Positions 1 to 9,595 of a DNA stretch of 64,000 nucleotides are shown in pieces; within the stretch, counting starts at the first letter, position 1, and every line of letters begins with the position of its first letter. This DNA is from Geomicrobium halophilum (lineage in GTDB: Bacteria > Bacillota > Bacilli > Bacillales > Marinococcaceae), in NCBI RefSeq assembly GCF_014207655.1, contig NZ_JACHHJ010000004.1, forward strand, positions 186,001-250,000, written 5' to 3'. Below the pieces are notes generated by a model. That model ran no database searches. It was not told where the DNA came from and worked only from the letters and a program-made list of their open reading frames with translations. The translations under genes and the position numbers were made by a program.

Positions 1-40
1 TACGGCGGTCACAATCAATAACGAAGTATTGACAAAGGAA

Positions 41-64
41 CAGGGGCTAGTTGCCCCTGTTTTT
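41..64 (+). terminator. Rho-independent terminator
   Basis: A 7-bp perfect stem (CAGGGGC/GCCCCTG) with a 5-base loop is followed by a run of T on the plus strand. It would end a plus-strand gene lying to the left of the window; no convincing coding frame remains in the first 40 bases. Confidence 0.75.
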
Positions 65-415
65 CTATGGTTGAATATCGATATCATCAGCCTTGACTGA
101 GAGTTCAGACATAAAAGTTCCATATACACTTGCAGTTGGGTTAACAAACTTAATTTTGCTAAATTTCTTATACTTTTTCGGTTGCTGTGGTACTTTAATT
201 ATAATTTGTTCTCCAGCATTCAAATCGGGCTCGACATCTTTACCTTCGTATTTGGTATTGTCTGTAGCGATAACACATTTATATTTCGTACCCAGTTGCT
301 TTGTAACCTTTCCGTCCTCATAATCGCTCCAAGGTTCATGAGCCATCACACGAACGTCTTTTTCTTTGAAAAAAGCATTGCAATCAAAAACATTAAAGCT
401 CCTTAATTTCTTCAT
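65..415 (-). CDS. YdcP/DUF961-like accessory protein
   Basis: A 116-residue soluble protein of unknown function. The C-terminal third (a block reading INPTA-like 'FVNPTASVYG' and then 'VKADDI') resembles the DUF961 proteins of Tn916/ICEBs1-type conjugative elements (YdcP, a helicase processivity factor); that assignment is from memory of the family and is tentative. I start it at the internal ATG (base 415) because GGAGTG lies nine bases upstream; a longer reading to base 442 has no such site. It is transcribed away from the helicase genes to its right and lies in the same AT-rich island. If the family is right, it is a leftover of an integrative element; no relaxase, integrase or conjugation gene is visible beside it. 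Confidence 0.6.
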   Translation of the reverse strand: MKKLRSFNVFDCNAFFKEKDVRVMAHEPWSDYEDGKVTKQLGTKYKCVIATDNTKYEGKDVEPDLNAGEQIIIKVPQQPKKYKKFSKIKFVNPTASVYGTFMSELSVKADDIDIQP

Positions 416-597
416 TTTAATCTTCACTCCTTTTCTGGACACTATTATTTTTTATTGAAAAATAATCCTGCAGGAATTACTTTCAAATCCTATTTTACGG
501 GCTTTATAAGCGTTCAACAATGGTCGAGTAATGGGTGGGTTTTTTGGACACTTTCCGATAATTGTGCTAGTTTGTTTAATGAAAGGAGGGGGAAATA

Positions 598-1188
598 GTG
601 GATAAAACTATGATTAATATAGAAGAAGTATTGTGGTTGGTTAATTCTGAAATGGGATATGGTACAGATAGTTACTCACTTAACGTTTTTAAGACATTAG
701 ATAAAAAAGACGAAAAAAAGTATTTAGTGCCTGCTAAAGCTATAAAGCGCTATATAAGAAGTTATATTGAGAGAAAATTTAAAGAAAGAAATAACAAACC
801 TCCTGTTACTTACGAAGATTTTGACTCGATTATAAAAATCGTAGGGGATGGTAAGGGGAGAAAGTACGAGAAAGATGGTATCCTCCGTATGTTAGAAGAT
901 GAAAGAATAAATGAATTGATAACAGGTAGGTTATACGAAAAAGCTTACCTGTTTGAAAACGGGAACGGTAAACGTATGATAGTTCCTAATTTCGTTTGGG
1001 AATATTACAATGAAGAAACAAATATGAAGTTTGAAGATATTGAGCAAGCGCAACATTATGTTGATATTAAGGATGATACGACAAATACATTAAAAATGAA
1101 GTTGCACATTATTCAACAAGAAATTGAGAACAGGAAAAAGTTTGAGAACATGATTGAGAATACAATACAGAGACAAACGGATGCATGA
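598..1188 (+). CDS. Hypothetical protein of the helicase island
   Basis: A 196-residue charged protein that I do not recognise. It starts at a GTG preceded by a very strong AAAGGAGGGGG site. It has no signal peptide or membrane segment; the N-terminal half is rich in Lys/Arg/Tyr and the last 60 residues are predicted to form a long helix, perhaps a coiled coil. Base composition is clearly AT-richer than the housekeeping genes further right. It precedes the DEAH helicase in the same direction with a 233-bp gap containing no obvious terminator, so the two may act together, as in two- or three-gene phage-defence or plasmid-maintenance islands. Function is unknown. Confidence 0.7.
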   Translation: MDKTMINIEEVLWLVNSEMGYGTDSYSLNVFKTLDKKDEKKYLVPAKAIKRYIRSYIERKFKERNNKPPVTYEDFDSIIKIVGDGKGRKYEKDGILRMLEDERINELITGRLYEKAYLFENGNGKRMIVPNFVWEYYNEETNMKFEDIEQAQHYVDIKDDTTNTLKMKLHIIQQEIENRKKFENMIENTIQRQTDA

Positions 1189-1421
1189 GTTCCTAATAAT
1201 AAAAAGTGCTCATGCTTTTAATTTTGTGAAGATTTGTATTAGGTACTCTGATTGATGAAGTGTTAGATGAAAGAATTTTAAATGGGTACTTGGAAATGGG
1301 AGTTTGTATGAAAAAATGGTAAAATATTGTACAATTAAATTGCTAGATTCCACCACCTCTTTTATTAAATATGGTTAATAATACATGGGGGTATCTAGTA
1401 TTTATATAGGGGGGTATTAAA

Positions 1422-3284
1422 ATGGGGAAATACTTTAAAGAAACAAAAACGTTTATTTCAAATAATATTTCACTTAGGAAACCACAAAGGTTAGCTCATA
1501 AGAAATTAAAGGATAGCTTCGAGGGAGAAAATTACACACACAAAATTATTGTCCTTCCAACTGGGGCGGGGAAAACAGGAGTAATTGGATTAGCGCCGTA
1601 CGAGATTAGCGAGGGTAAAGTCCTTATAATAACGCCTAGCTTAGTGATTAGAGAAGGAATCTCCGATGATTTCGATACTCGTACTCAGTATAATTTTTGG
1701 ACGGAAAGAAATGTTATTCTAAATGATGAGAATTTACCTTCAGTATATAGGTTTGCTGGGTATAATACACCCGGCGATAAAAAAAGGGTTACAAGGTATT
1801 TGGATAATGCTGATATTGTGATTGCAAACATTCACAAGGTATATAGCTCAAACTCTAAAAAGACTCTTAGAGATATTTTGGACGAAGATTATTTTGATAT
1901 GATTATTATCGATGAGGCTCATCATTCTGCAGCTAATTCATGGTTGAAAACATTAGAACACTTCTCTGCAAAAAAGATAGTTAAACTAACTGCTACTCCA
2001 TTTAGGTCAGATGAAAAAGAATTAGATGGAGAAATAATATATGAGTATTCTATGGCAGATGCAATAAATAATGACTACATAAAAAATGTGGTCTCTGAGG
2101 ACTACACTAATGAAGAATTAAAATTTATTGTGGATGAAGAAACAGTGGATAAGGAAACCGCCTTAGATGTCATGGATAAAAGCTGGGTGACCCGATCAGT
2201 TGCATACTCAAGAGAATGTAGTAAAACAATTGTAGATATGAGTGAGCAAACACTGAAAGATAAGAGAGCGAATGGAAATGCTCATCACCAAATTATTGCA
2301 GTAGCATGTGGTATTCAGCATGCTAAACAAATAAAGGAGCTTTATGAGGAGACAGGTCTTAGTGCGGAGTATGTAACTAGTGAAAGTCCAGAAGAAGCTG
2401 AAAAATCTATAATTGAATTTAAAAAAGGGCAATTAGATGTGTTAGTTAATGTTAATATGCTTGGAGAGGGTTTCGATCACCCAAATATTAGCATTGCTGC
2501 TATCTTTAGACCATTCAGAACATTACCTCCATATGCTCAGTTCATAGGTAGAGCTTTACGTAGAATTAACGAACCAAATACAATAGATGACATAGACAAT
2601 GTTGCGCACGTGGTATACCATAAAGAGCTTGATTTAGACGAACTATGGGATTATTATACTGGACAAAAAGAAAAAGCAGAACGAAAAAAAGGTATTTTAA
2701 GAGAATATGATGAATCTATCTATGAAAAAGATTCTAGTGTCGGGCAGGTAAAAGCTGACGGTGGAGTAGTTAAAACAACAAAAGAATTTTTAAGTGACGG
2801 TGTAGGTAACCAGTACAGGAAAGCTTTAGAAGATGTAATTAGAGAGAGAGATGCGGAACTTAAATCAACTTCCGAAAAAATGAAAGCCGCTGGAATTTCT
2901 GAAGAAGAAATAGAAGACTTTATTCATCAACAAAGAAGGAAGTTAGAACAAGACATTGATGCTAAAGCTAACAAATTACGTGATGAATTAATAAGAGAAG
3001 AGCTTCATGAAATACACAAAGAAGATATAGCTAATCAAGTTGAGCTTTTATTTGAGAGAGCAGATGTTGATCCAAAAGGGGACGATCTTCCATCTAAATC
3101 TGCTAACCCAATTTATTCTTCAGCGAAAACTAATGACGCTTATGTTATGATGTACATTAATTATAATTTAAAACAAAAGTTAAAACGAGGCATTGACGAA
3201 TGGGAAACTTATGACTTTGATGAAGCGAGGAAATTACTTCCTGATTTGATTGATCGGTTATATAAAAAACTTATCGAGAGGTAG
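1422..3284 (+). CDS. SF2 DEAH-box helicase (ResIII-like)
   Basis: A 620-residue superfamily 2 ATPase. Visible motifs are Walker A LPTGAGKTG (residues 45-53), motif II DEAHH (about 164-168), motif III LTATP (about 188), and motif VI QFIGRALRR (about 375-383), so both RecA-like lobes are complete. The order and spacing fit the type III restriction subunit/ResIII branch, but no nuclease or methylase domain is fused. Residues about 450-560 are rich in Glu/Lys heptads and probably form a coiled coil, followed by a short C-terminal globular part. The start follows an AGGGGGG site. It is translationally coupled to the next small gene. Low GC and the absence of a restriction system next to it suggest an accessory helicase, possibly defence-related; that is inference. 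Confidence 0.85.
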   Translation: MGKYFKETKTFISNNISLRKPQRLAHKKLKDSFEGENYTHKIIVLPTGAGKTGVIGLAPYEISEGKVLIITPSLVIREGISDDFDTRTQYNFWTERNVILNDENLPSVYRFAGYNTPGDKKRVTRYLDNADIVIANIHKVYSSNSKKTLRDILDEDYFDMIIIDEAHHSAANSWLKTLEHFSAKKIVKLTATPFRSDEKELDGEIIYEYSMADAINNDYIKNVVSEDYTNEELKFIVDEETVDKETALDVMDKSWVTRSVAYSRECSKTIVDMSEQTLKDKRANGNAHHQIIAVACGIQHAKQIKELYEETGLSAEYVTSESPEEAEKSIIEFKKGQLDVLVNVNMLGEGFDHPNISIAAIFRPFRTLPPYAQFIGRALRRINEPNTIDDIDNVAHVVYHKELDLDELWDYYTGQKEKAERKKGILREYDESIYEKDSSVGQVKADGGVVKTTKEFLSDGVGNQYRKALEDVIRERDAELKSTSEKMKAAGISEEEIEDFIHQQRRKLEQDIDAKANKLRDELIREELHEIHKEDIANQVELLFERADVDPKGDDLPSKSANPIYSSAKTNDAYVMMYINYNLKQKLKRGIDEWETYDFDEARKLLPDLIDRLYKKLIER

Positions 3285-3602
3285 ATGAATATGAACAGTC
3301 TAAAAAAAGCTGCAGAATATTTAATGTATAAAGGTCCAACTCTTAATGAGTTGATCTTTGAGGCGGAGAATAAACATGCTGAATACATTATCAACAATTT
3401 GGAAGATGGTAAAATTCTAAAAGTTAAATCAAAAACCTCATACAATTTAGAAATAATTGACAAATATTGGTTTAATGTTGACGGTGAGTTATATAAACAA
3501 ACATTAGTTATGAGAAATAAAGAGAAAATTGTTTTTGATAAATATCGAGAAGCATATGCTTTATTAGAAAAGATCGAACCTAAGGATTGTATGGTATCAT
3601 AA
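3285..3602 (+). CDS. Small protein coupled to the helicase
   Basis: A 105-residue (or 103 from the second ATG at 3291) protein whose start codon directly follows the helicase stop. GAGAGG inside the helicase end is spaced better for the second ATG. No family is recognised; the protein is soluble with a central stretch of alternating hydrophobic residues that could form a small beta-rich fold. The tight coupling says it is made with the helicase, probably as a partner or regulator. AT-rich codon use matches the helicase. Confidence 0.7.
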   Translation: MNMNSLKKAAEYLMYKGPTLNELIFEAENKHAEYIINNLEDGKILKVKSKTSYNLEIIDKYWFNVDGELYKQTLVMRNKEKIVFDKYREAYALLEKIEPKDCMVS

Positions 3603-3670
3603 CCTTTAACAAATCGACTGTCTTTACCATGGTAAGAAATTTTAAAAATCAAGTACTGAATAAAAAGTAA

Positions 3671-3693
3671 ACGTAGTCAAACACGTAGTCAAA
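3671..3693. repeat. Short tandem repeat at island edge
   Basis: The 11-mer ACGTAGTCAAA occurs twice, one base apart. It lies just after the last gene of the AT-rich island and before an interrupted 6-bp inverted repeat (TTCGAG...CTCGAA, about 3748-3768). Such features are often found next to recombination ends of integrative elements, but no integrase is visible. Confidence 0.4.
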
Positions 3694-3842
3694 AATATCA
3701 AATGCCCCCGCAAATATTAATAATATAGTGTTTTCGGATGGTTCAGTTCGAGCCCGCTATTCTCGAAATGCCTGGTTGTTTAAGGGAGGGAGAATAAAAC
3801 CTTCAAAGTGAATTGTTTACAATATGAAAATCAAGGAAAAAA

Positions 3843-3908
3843 GTGATAGTGTTTGCAGTCATTTTAGGTGGTTTGTTGCTTATTGGATTAAATGGACAAC
3901 AAATCTAA
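3843..3908 (+). CDS. Possible 21-residue membrane peptide
   Basis: A GTG-initiated 22-codon frame preceded by AAGGA at a five-base spacing. Nearly all residues are hydrophobic (VIVFAVILGG...LNGQQI) and would form one membrane helix. It could be a genuine small membrane peptide, or the remnant of a longer gene. The rest of 3603-4117 holds no gene I can support. Confidence 0.3.
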   Translation: MIVFAVILGGLLLIGLNGQQI

Positions 3909-4117
3909 AGATTAGATCGAGTTAGAGGCATTCAGGAAAAAAATCAGTTCCGAAGGGTGCCTTCTATTTTCAAAGGCTAACTCTCGTTTAATACTATGCA
4001 CCGTAAAAGCTTATGGCTGAAAAGCAAGGCGAGGAAGAGATACGAAAGCTATTATGAACAACCCTATAAGACTTCTAACTGTCAAATCCTCTTGCTTTAT
4101 CAGCCATCCATTGTCTC

Positions 4118-4513
4118 TTATTTTGTAAAGTTCAGCTCCCATGAGATTCCATTTCTGTCCGTAACGATCGCGTGCTTGGCACCCCAAAACGTATCCTGCA
4201 GTTCCATTTTAATCTCTCCGTCTTTTGATAACTCGTCGTAGATCCTGGTGATCTCTTCTTCGCTGTCTAGGTCAGGACCAAGAAGGATGTTAGTGCCTTG
4301 AAGAATCTTCTCATCAAATACATCAGCCATATATAAGGTGCAATGATCGTTGATATGTAATTCTGCGTGAATGTACTTTCCCTCATGACCTTTAAACATT
4401 TCAATGCCGTCCGATAGCTGGGTATTCTTAATTTCTCCACCGAAAATCTTCTGATAGTACTCTATTTGTTCCTTGCAATTCTCGATCCTGAGATGAGGTA
4501 CAATTTTTTTCAT
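4118..4513 (-). CDS. VOC family (PhnB/glyoxalase-like) protein
   Basis: A 131-residue member of the vicinal oxygen chelate superfamily, closest in look to the PhnB/YjdN type. The pattern 'PHLRIENCKEQIEYYQKIFG' at the N-terminus, the central 'HAELHINDHCTLYMAD' and the terminal 'DRNGISWELNF' follow the paired beta-alpha-beta-beta-beta modules. The start follows AAAGGAGAG. Family members bind a metal and act on diverse small substrates or sequester antibiotics; the actual substrate is unknown. It stands alone, in the same direction as selO. Confidence 0.85.
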   Translation of the reverse strand: MKKIVPHLRIENCKEQIEYYQKIFGGEIKNTQLSDGIEMFKGHEGKYIHAELHINDHCTLYMADVFDEKILQGTNILLGPDLDSEEEITRIYDELSKDGEIKMELQDTFWGAKHAIVTDRNGISWELNFTK

Positions 4514-4625
4514 GTGTTTTTTCTCTCCTTTAAAAGTCTGTTTGATGGTTACTTGATATTATACATGATCGATCTATTTTTTGTTGATGGATTGTCATAA
4601 ACTTTCAATAGAACACTGGTTTCCT

Positions 4626-4674
4626 TAAAAAAAACAGAGAGGACACCACCTGTACGAGTTGGTGCATGCCTTCT
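4626..4674 (-). terminator. Terminator of selO
   Basis: On the minus strand an imperfect stem (GAGAAGG...CACCAAC / GTGGTGTCCTCTC) is followed by eight T residues, 13 bases after the selO stop. It ends transcription before the VOC gene. Confidence 0.8.
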
Positions 4675-4686
4675 CGATCACTTACG

Positions 4687-6159
4687 TTAAGTCCCACAAT
4701 AAGTTCGATAAGGCCGACTCGATGGTTCAGGTGGTTCCGCGTATTCATCTTGTTTAGAAGTATGCGCGTAAGGATTTGAAAGAACCTCCATCAACCGTTC
4801 CATCACGCTATAGTCTCCTTTTAGAGCAGCTTCGAGTGCCTCTTCTACCCGGTGGTTACGAGGGATGATTGCAGGATTATTGTTTTTCATCAACTGCTGA
4901 ACCTCATCTTTCGATTCTTGTTGTCTGCTTAGCCTTTCCTGCCATGAATTATACCATTGATCAAATGTTTTCGTTCCGGACAGTGCCGTATCTTCCGGTT
5001 GATCAAACGTTAATGCACGGAACGTATTCGTGTAATCGGCACGTTGCTCCTCCATCATATGAAGGAGATCTTCAATCAGGTCTCCATCCTCTTCCTCTTC
5101 CCCAAATATGCCTAATTTTTTTCTCATGCCGGCCAGCATGTTACGTTGATACAAATCTTCAAAAACGGAAATCGCATTCTGGGCAAGGTCCACAGCCTGT
5201 TCTTGATCATCATCAAGTAGTGGCACGAGCGTTTCTGCAAATCTTGCAAGATTCCAATTGGCGATATACGGCTGATTGCCATACGCATAACGGCCTTGGG
5301 TATCTATCGAACTGAATACCGTTTTAGGGTTATACGTATCCATGAATGCACAAGGCCCATAATCAATCGTTTCGCCACTGATCGCCATATTGTCAGTATT
5401 CATTACTCCATGAATAAACCCAACAAGCTGCCAATGGGCAATTAACGCTGCCTGTCGCTTGATGACTTCCTCCAGCAAATAAAGGTAACGGTTCGGCGCA
5501 GTCTCGGCCTCCGGGAAGTGTCTTTCCAGCGTATAATCAGCCAACGCTCGCAGTTGCTCAACATCACCTAAGCCAGATGCATATTGAAAGGTGCCGACGC
5601 GCAAGTGGCTCGCAGCCACGCGAGTCAAAATCGCCCCGGATAAGGCTGTTTCTCGATATACCGGCTCCCCCGTAGTGACGACGGATAAACTACGCGTCGT
5701 AGGAATACCGAGCGCATGCATCGCTTCGCTTATGATGTATTCGCGCAGCATGGGGCCAAGTGCCGCTCGACCATCACCCCCGCGGGAGAAAGGGGTTCTA
5801 CCTGAACCTTTAAGCTGAATATCCATTCGCTCACTTCCAGGAGTGATTTGCTCCCCGATTAAGAGTGCCCTGCCATCCCCTAACATCGTAAAATTCCCGA
5901 ATTGATGCCCCGCATATGCTTGAGCAAGGGGAAAAGCTCCTTCAGGAACCCGACTGCCGGCGAGCACCTCTACGCCTTTCTGATTTTTCAGCATTTCGAC
6001 ATCCAACCCGAGGGCTGCCGCTAATTCAGAATTAAAAATAACCATTTCCGGTGATTCTACAGGATCTATATCAATATTGCTGTAAAATACTTCGGGTAGA
6101 TGAGCATAACTGTTTCCCAAGTTCCACCCAGCTTCGTTTATTCCTTTTGGATTTGGCAT
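4687..6159 (-). CDS. selO: Protein adenylyltransferase SelO
   Basis: A 490-residue pseudokinase-fold enzyme (UPF0061/YdiU family) that transfers AMP from ATP to Ser/Thr/Tyr residues of target proteins, linked in other bacteria to redox stress. The family hallmark region around residues 88-155 ([44 protein letters not shown]) is intact, as is the NTDN-like Mg-binding segment ([12 protein letters not shown]). The protein ends in CGT, the position where eukaryotic homologues carry selenocysteine. The start follows AAAGGAG. Length is normal for bacterial SelO. It is monocistronic, with its own terminator. Confidence 0.95.
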   Translation of the reverse strand: MPNPKGINEAGWNLGNSYAHLPEVFYSNIDIDPVESPEMVIFNSELAAALGLDVEMLKNQKGVEVLAGSRVPEGAFPLAQAYAGHQFGNFTMLGDGRALLIGEQITPGSERMDIQLKGSGRTPFSRGGDGRAALGPMLREYIISEAMHALGIPTTRSLSVVTTGEPVYRETALSGAILTRVAASHLRVGTFQYASGLGDVEQLRALADYTLERHFPEAETAPNRYLYLLEEVIKRQAALIAHWQLVGFIHGVMNTDNMAISGETIDYGPCAFMDTYNPKTVFSSIDTQGRYAYGNQPYIANWNLARFAETLVPLLDDDQEQAVDLAQNAISVFEDLYQRNMLAGMRKKLGIFGEEEEDGDLIEDLLHMMEEQRADYTNTFRALTFDQPEDTALSGTKTFDQWYNSWQERLSRQQESKDEVQQLMKNNNPAIIPRNHRVEEALEAALKGDYSVMERLMEVLSNPYAHTSKQDEYAEPPEPSSRPYRTYCGT

Positions 6160-6364
6160 AGTATCTCCTTTCTATTTTGTCTTTGACAGTCTTTGCTATC
6201 ACCTTCGTTCACTCCGAACGACCACTACTGAACTCTCCTCTGTATCATATCATGTCTTTATCTCATTCCTTCGGACACTGAGAAGCTTTACCACGAACTT
6301 ATCCGAGAAAAACTTTTCAAACGTTTCAATGAAGATCATCCATTTCCTGTCTTTACTTATGGAC

Positions 6365-7060
6365 TTATCCTTCACCCTCATTCGTGTTTGCATTCTCGAT
6401 CGGGTATAATTCATACTCCCAAGAATGGAAACATTCTTGGAGCAATGTAGTAGCTCAAAGGAACCTCCACAACCTCTGAGCACTGCTGAGAAGGAATCCC
6501 TCCTTGCCCTTCATTTTGCACATCAATCCAAGTATGTACCGACGGTTCATCCTACCGTAAAATAAGGTGATACCCGTCAATTCTTATTTCAGCACCATCT
6601 ACCTGATTGAAAGCTCAATGAATGCTTTCAGATCTTCTTCCGTCTCTTGTTCACCAGATATTGGGTTTTGAACTCGTTCTTCGCCACGTTCCGTCGGAAA
6701 GACGACCGTACCATCTCATCTGGCAACCAACGAGCATCACCTACGCCTAAAATATCCATAACATCTATATGATCGACTGTACCAGAAATCGAAAACATAA
6801 TGCCCAGAGGTTCATCATTAACTCGCTTTCCGAAAATAACATAATCATGATAGAAATTATACGTTCTCTCTCCAAGACCCGGTGCTCAATCCGATCGAAA
6901 GGCGTCTACCGCAAGAACGACAGCATTTCAAATTACCGGAATCAAATACCCCCGTCGGCTTCCATAATAAGATGTAATAGTCTGTGAATGAAGAATGAAT
7001 AGAAAAATATCGAAAAGCAATAGAACAATCAAAATGATTTAATTATTGCTCAACTGCCAT
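6365..7060 (-). pseudogene. Multiply frameshifted gene remnant
   Basis: Reading the minus strand and switching frames gives consecutive natural-looking protein blocks: GVFDSGN (about 6940-6960), NAVVLAVDAFRSD (6897-6935), GERTYNFYHDYVIFGKRV and on to WLPDEMV (about 6720-6885), TVVFPTERGEERVQ to a TAG at 6599, then DEPSVHTWIDVQ...SYYIAPRMFPFLG (about 6415-6553) and YELYPIENANT. At least three frameshifts and several in-frame stops separate them. The last part may belong to a second, adjacent gene. I do not recognise the family; the style resembles SUKH/immunity-type small proteins, but I would not assign it. The decay is well supported; identity is not. Confidence 0.6.
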
Positions 7061-7347
7061 CCTCTTTCTAAAATGATTACATTGCGCTTCGTATTAGCGT
7101 TTACGATCGGGAACAGGTAGGTTTCTTTTTGTTACAGGATGATATTTATCCAGCCATCAATCCTGTTCGAACCTATAGCTGAGCGAAAAATAAAGCGAAG
7201 CAGTTGATAGATAGATCTTGCTCACATGCCCCCAAAACATTGAGGTTTGTTGATTAATCTAAAGATATGAGCCCTTATTCCATTCTCTCGCACGAGGGGA
7301 AGATTAATAACCTAAAATGAAAGTACCCAAATGAGATATTTGAATGG

Positions 7348-7842
7348 TTACTCGTTCCGTTTATCACTTACTTTTCTTACAAACCCAACGAGAACTCTTG
7401 TTGTTATAGACTTAAAGGTCATGGTTACAAAAGTATGATACCATTTCCACCTCTTACTCCATTTGATTAAATTTGTTTTCTTTTCCATTAAATATTCCAA
7501 AACCGTCATAGGGGCTGTAAAAGCAAGTATTTTAAAAAGGATTGTCTTTGGCTGATCTTTTTCCGTCATTTGATTGATAAGAATAGTAACTGTAGGATAT
7601 ACAATATAGTCAAATAGCACATTTATTGGAAATACATTTGGAAAAAACCGAACGGGATACTGAACGAATTTGTATGAAGCAACGAAGGTATCTATCATTC
7701 CATTGGTCAGGCCATTCCATAAATAAGCCAATACCCAATCTTTTATTGACGATTTTTTCCTTAGTAATAAAATTGTTAAGCTGAACAATGTGAAAATCAA
7801 AGTACCTCGCAAAATGAAGTGATCGACTTTATTCTTTTTCAT
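7348..7842 (-). CDS. CBO0543-type integral membrane protein
   Basis: A 164-residue protein with four hydrophobic helices (about residues 9-26, 36-52, 73-90, 103-118) separated by Lys/Arg-rich loops. The arrangement, including the 'WNGLTNGMIDTF' and 'PVRFFPN...FDYIVYPTVTIL' segments, matches the widespread Bacillaceae family named after Clostridium CBO0543, whose function is unknown. The start follows AAGGTAAGG. It is not close to other genes on its strand; bases 7843-8270 upstream hold no gene I can support. Confidence 0.75.
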   Translation of the reverse strand: MKKNKVDHFILRGTLIFTLFSLTILLLRKKSSIKDWVLAYLWNGLTNGMIDTFVASYKFVQYPVRFFPNVFPINVLFDYIVYPTVTILINQMTEKDQPKTILFKILAFTAPMTVLEYLMEKKTNLIKWSKRWKWYHTFVTMTFKSITTRVLVGFVRKVSDKRNE

Positions 7843-8273
7843 GAAGCACCTTACCTTTCAACTCACTTACCTATACCATGCTTCCAGAAAAAAGAATTAT
7901 TCATCGATGCTTTCTAATTGCGGATTTATGCTGAAAATGAGATGGGTAGTTAAAAAACAATTTTTGTATGAAAATGAAACAGAGGTCTAATTTCAGTATG
8001 GGATGGGCAACCTATCGGATGTATGGGGACATTTTATGCATAACTTTGATATATCAAACGTTTATCCAATGTGGACAGAGTAAAAGAGCCACTTATTCAT
8101 AGGAGTACATTTGTGGATAAATAACCTTCTACCTGTAAATAACCCTCTTGGTATGACAAAGCGCGGCGTTCCATTTCTTTTGTAATTAGCCAAGTAAAAG
8201 CTGGAGCTAACCTGTCGAAGATGAATCTGACTCTATAAGCAAATGTAGCACAACTCTTATCCATCCTAGTGGA

Positions 8274-8304
8274 AAGGCCGAACGACTTTCATCGCCCGGC
8301 CTCT
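8274..8304 (-). terminator. Terminator of the purine operon
   Basis: An AGGCCGGGCG/CGTTCGGCCT stem with a short T stretch lies just after the purD stop. The T tract is short, so termination may be leaky. Confidence 0.6.
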
Positions 8305-8311
8305 CCTCCAT

Positions 8312-9571
8312 TTATTCTCCAACCCCGCCGTTTCCAATATCCTTGCGATAATGATAACCCTCGAGGTTCATGGATCTCATTCGTTTGTATACATTCTTTT
8401 GGGCTTTCGTAATCGTCTTCCCGAACGATGCGACAAGGAAGACTCGACCGCCGCTGCTTCTGAGATTATCCGTTTCTCCACCCACGCCGGCGTAAAAGAT
8501 CATACTTTCCTCAGCATGGAACGTTTCGTTACTCGGCACGAGCAACCCTTTCTGATAGTTACCTGGATAACCTTCAGCTGCCGCTACAACACCGATCAAT
8601 GTTTCCGGCTTCCAGGTGAGTTTCGGTGTGCGATCATTAAGCACTTCCAAAATCAATTCGGCCAGATCATCTTGCAAACGGGGCAATATCACCTGCGCTT
8701 CCGGATCGCCGAACCTCGCGTTGAATTCAATCGCTTTCGGGCCGGATTCTGTCAGCATTAAGCCTGCGTATAAGACACCCGTAAAGGGGGTTCCTTCAGT
8801 AACCATCGCAGCGGCGACAGGGTTTAAAATCGCGTCGATGGCTTCTTCAATCACGTCTTTTCCAATATGGGGGACTGGAGAATAGGCTCCCATCCCACCG
8901 GTGTTTGGTCCCTCATCATGATCAAACGCACGTTTATGGTCCTGAGATTCGGTTAACGGAAGGACCGTGTCCCCATGTACAAGGCCCATTAACGAAATCT
9001 CTTCCCCCTCTAAATATTCCTCAAGAACAACTTTTGCCCCTGTACCAAAGGTATCATCTTTCAAAATATCAATGAGAGCGGCTTCTGCTTCTTGCAACGT
9101 TTTGGCAACCGTTACCCCTTTTCCTGCGGCTAAACCGTCGGCTTTTACAACAATCGGGGTACCCTTTTCAACTAGATACTCTTTCGCCTCATCGAAATCG
9201 GTGAAAACCGCGTATTCTGCTGTAGGGATTCCGTACCGTTTCATCACATCTTTTGCAAATGCTTTGCTTCCTTCAATGCGAGCGGCTGCTTTTCGCGGAC
9301 CAAAAACTTTTAGTCCTTCCCTCTCAAAAATATCTGCCACACCAGCGAGTAACGCCGCTTCCGGACCAATGACGGTAAGATCGACGTCATATTTTTTCGC
9401 AGCCGCCGCCAATGCTTCTCCGTCGTCGCCAGCGATCGGTAACCGCTCCGCCACATGATCCATTCCTGGATTCCCAGGTGCAACATACACCTGATCCACT
9501 TGTGGACTGACGCTTAGTTTCCAGGCAAGGGCATGTTCCCTTCCTCCACTGCCAATCACCAGTACATTCAT
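8312..9571 (-). CDS. purD: Phosphoribosylamine-glycine ligase
   Basis: A 419-residue ATP-grasp enzyme making glycinamide ribonucleotide from phosphoribosylamine, glycine and ATP (second step of purine synthesis). The N-terminal 'VLVIGSGGREHALAWKL' loop, the 'PIVVKADGLAAGKGV' ATP-grasp strand, 'GPNTGGMGAYSP' and 'EFNARFGDPEAQ' are all intact. It is the last gene of the pur operon and begins 24 bases after the purH stop. Length is normal for Bacillus PurD. Confidence 0.97.
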   Translation of the reverse strand: MNVLVIGSGGREHALAWKLSVSPQVDQVYVAPGNPGMDHVAERLPIAGDDGEALAAAAKKYDVDLTVIGPEAALLAGVADIFEREGLKVFGPRKAAARIEGSKAFAKDVMKRYGIPTAEYAVFTDFDEAKEYLVEKGTPIVVKADGLAAGKGVTVAKTLQEAEAALIDILKDDTFGTGAKVVLEEYLEGEEISLMGLVHGDTVLPLTESQDHKRAFDHDEGPNTGGMGAYSPVPHIGKDVIEEAIDAILNPVAAAMVTEGTPFTGVLYAGLMLTESGPKAIEFNARFGDPEAQVILPRLQDDLAELILEVLNDRTPKLTWKPETLIGVVAAAEGYPGNYQKGLLVPSNETFHAEESMIFYAGVGGETDNLRSSGGRVFLVASFGKTITKAQKNVYKRMRSMNLEGYHYRKDIGNGGVGE

Positions 9572-9595
9572 GCTACCGACTCCCCATTTTTAGCC

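Noticed and set aside
3735-3775. tRNA 3' end as attachment site
   Set aside because: GTTCGAGCC looks like a T loop, but the flanking T stem does not pair and no acceptor or CCA follows.
6250-6483. 77-residue protein on the minus strand
   Set aside because: The frame is a shadow within the decayed gene; the natural-looking peptide is in another frame.
7843-8270. Gene between CBO0543 protein and purD
   Set aside because: Only short interrupted frames with no ribosome site or recognisable motif.
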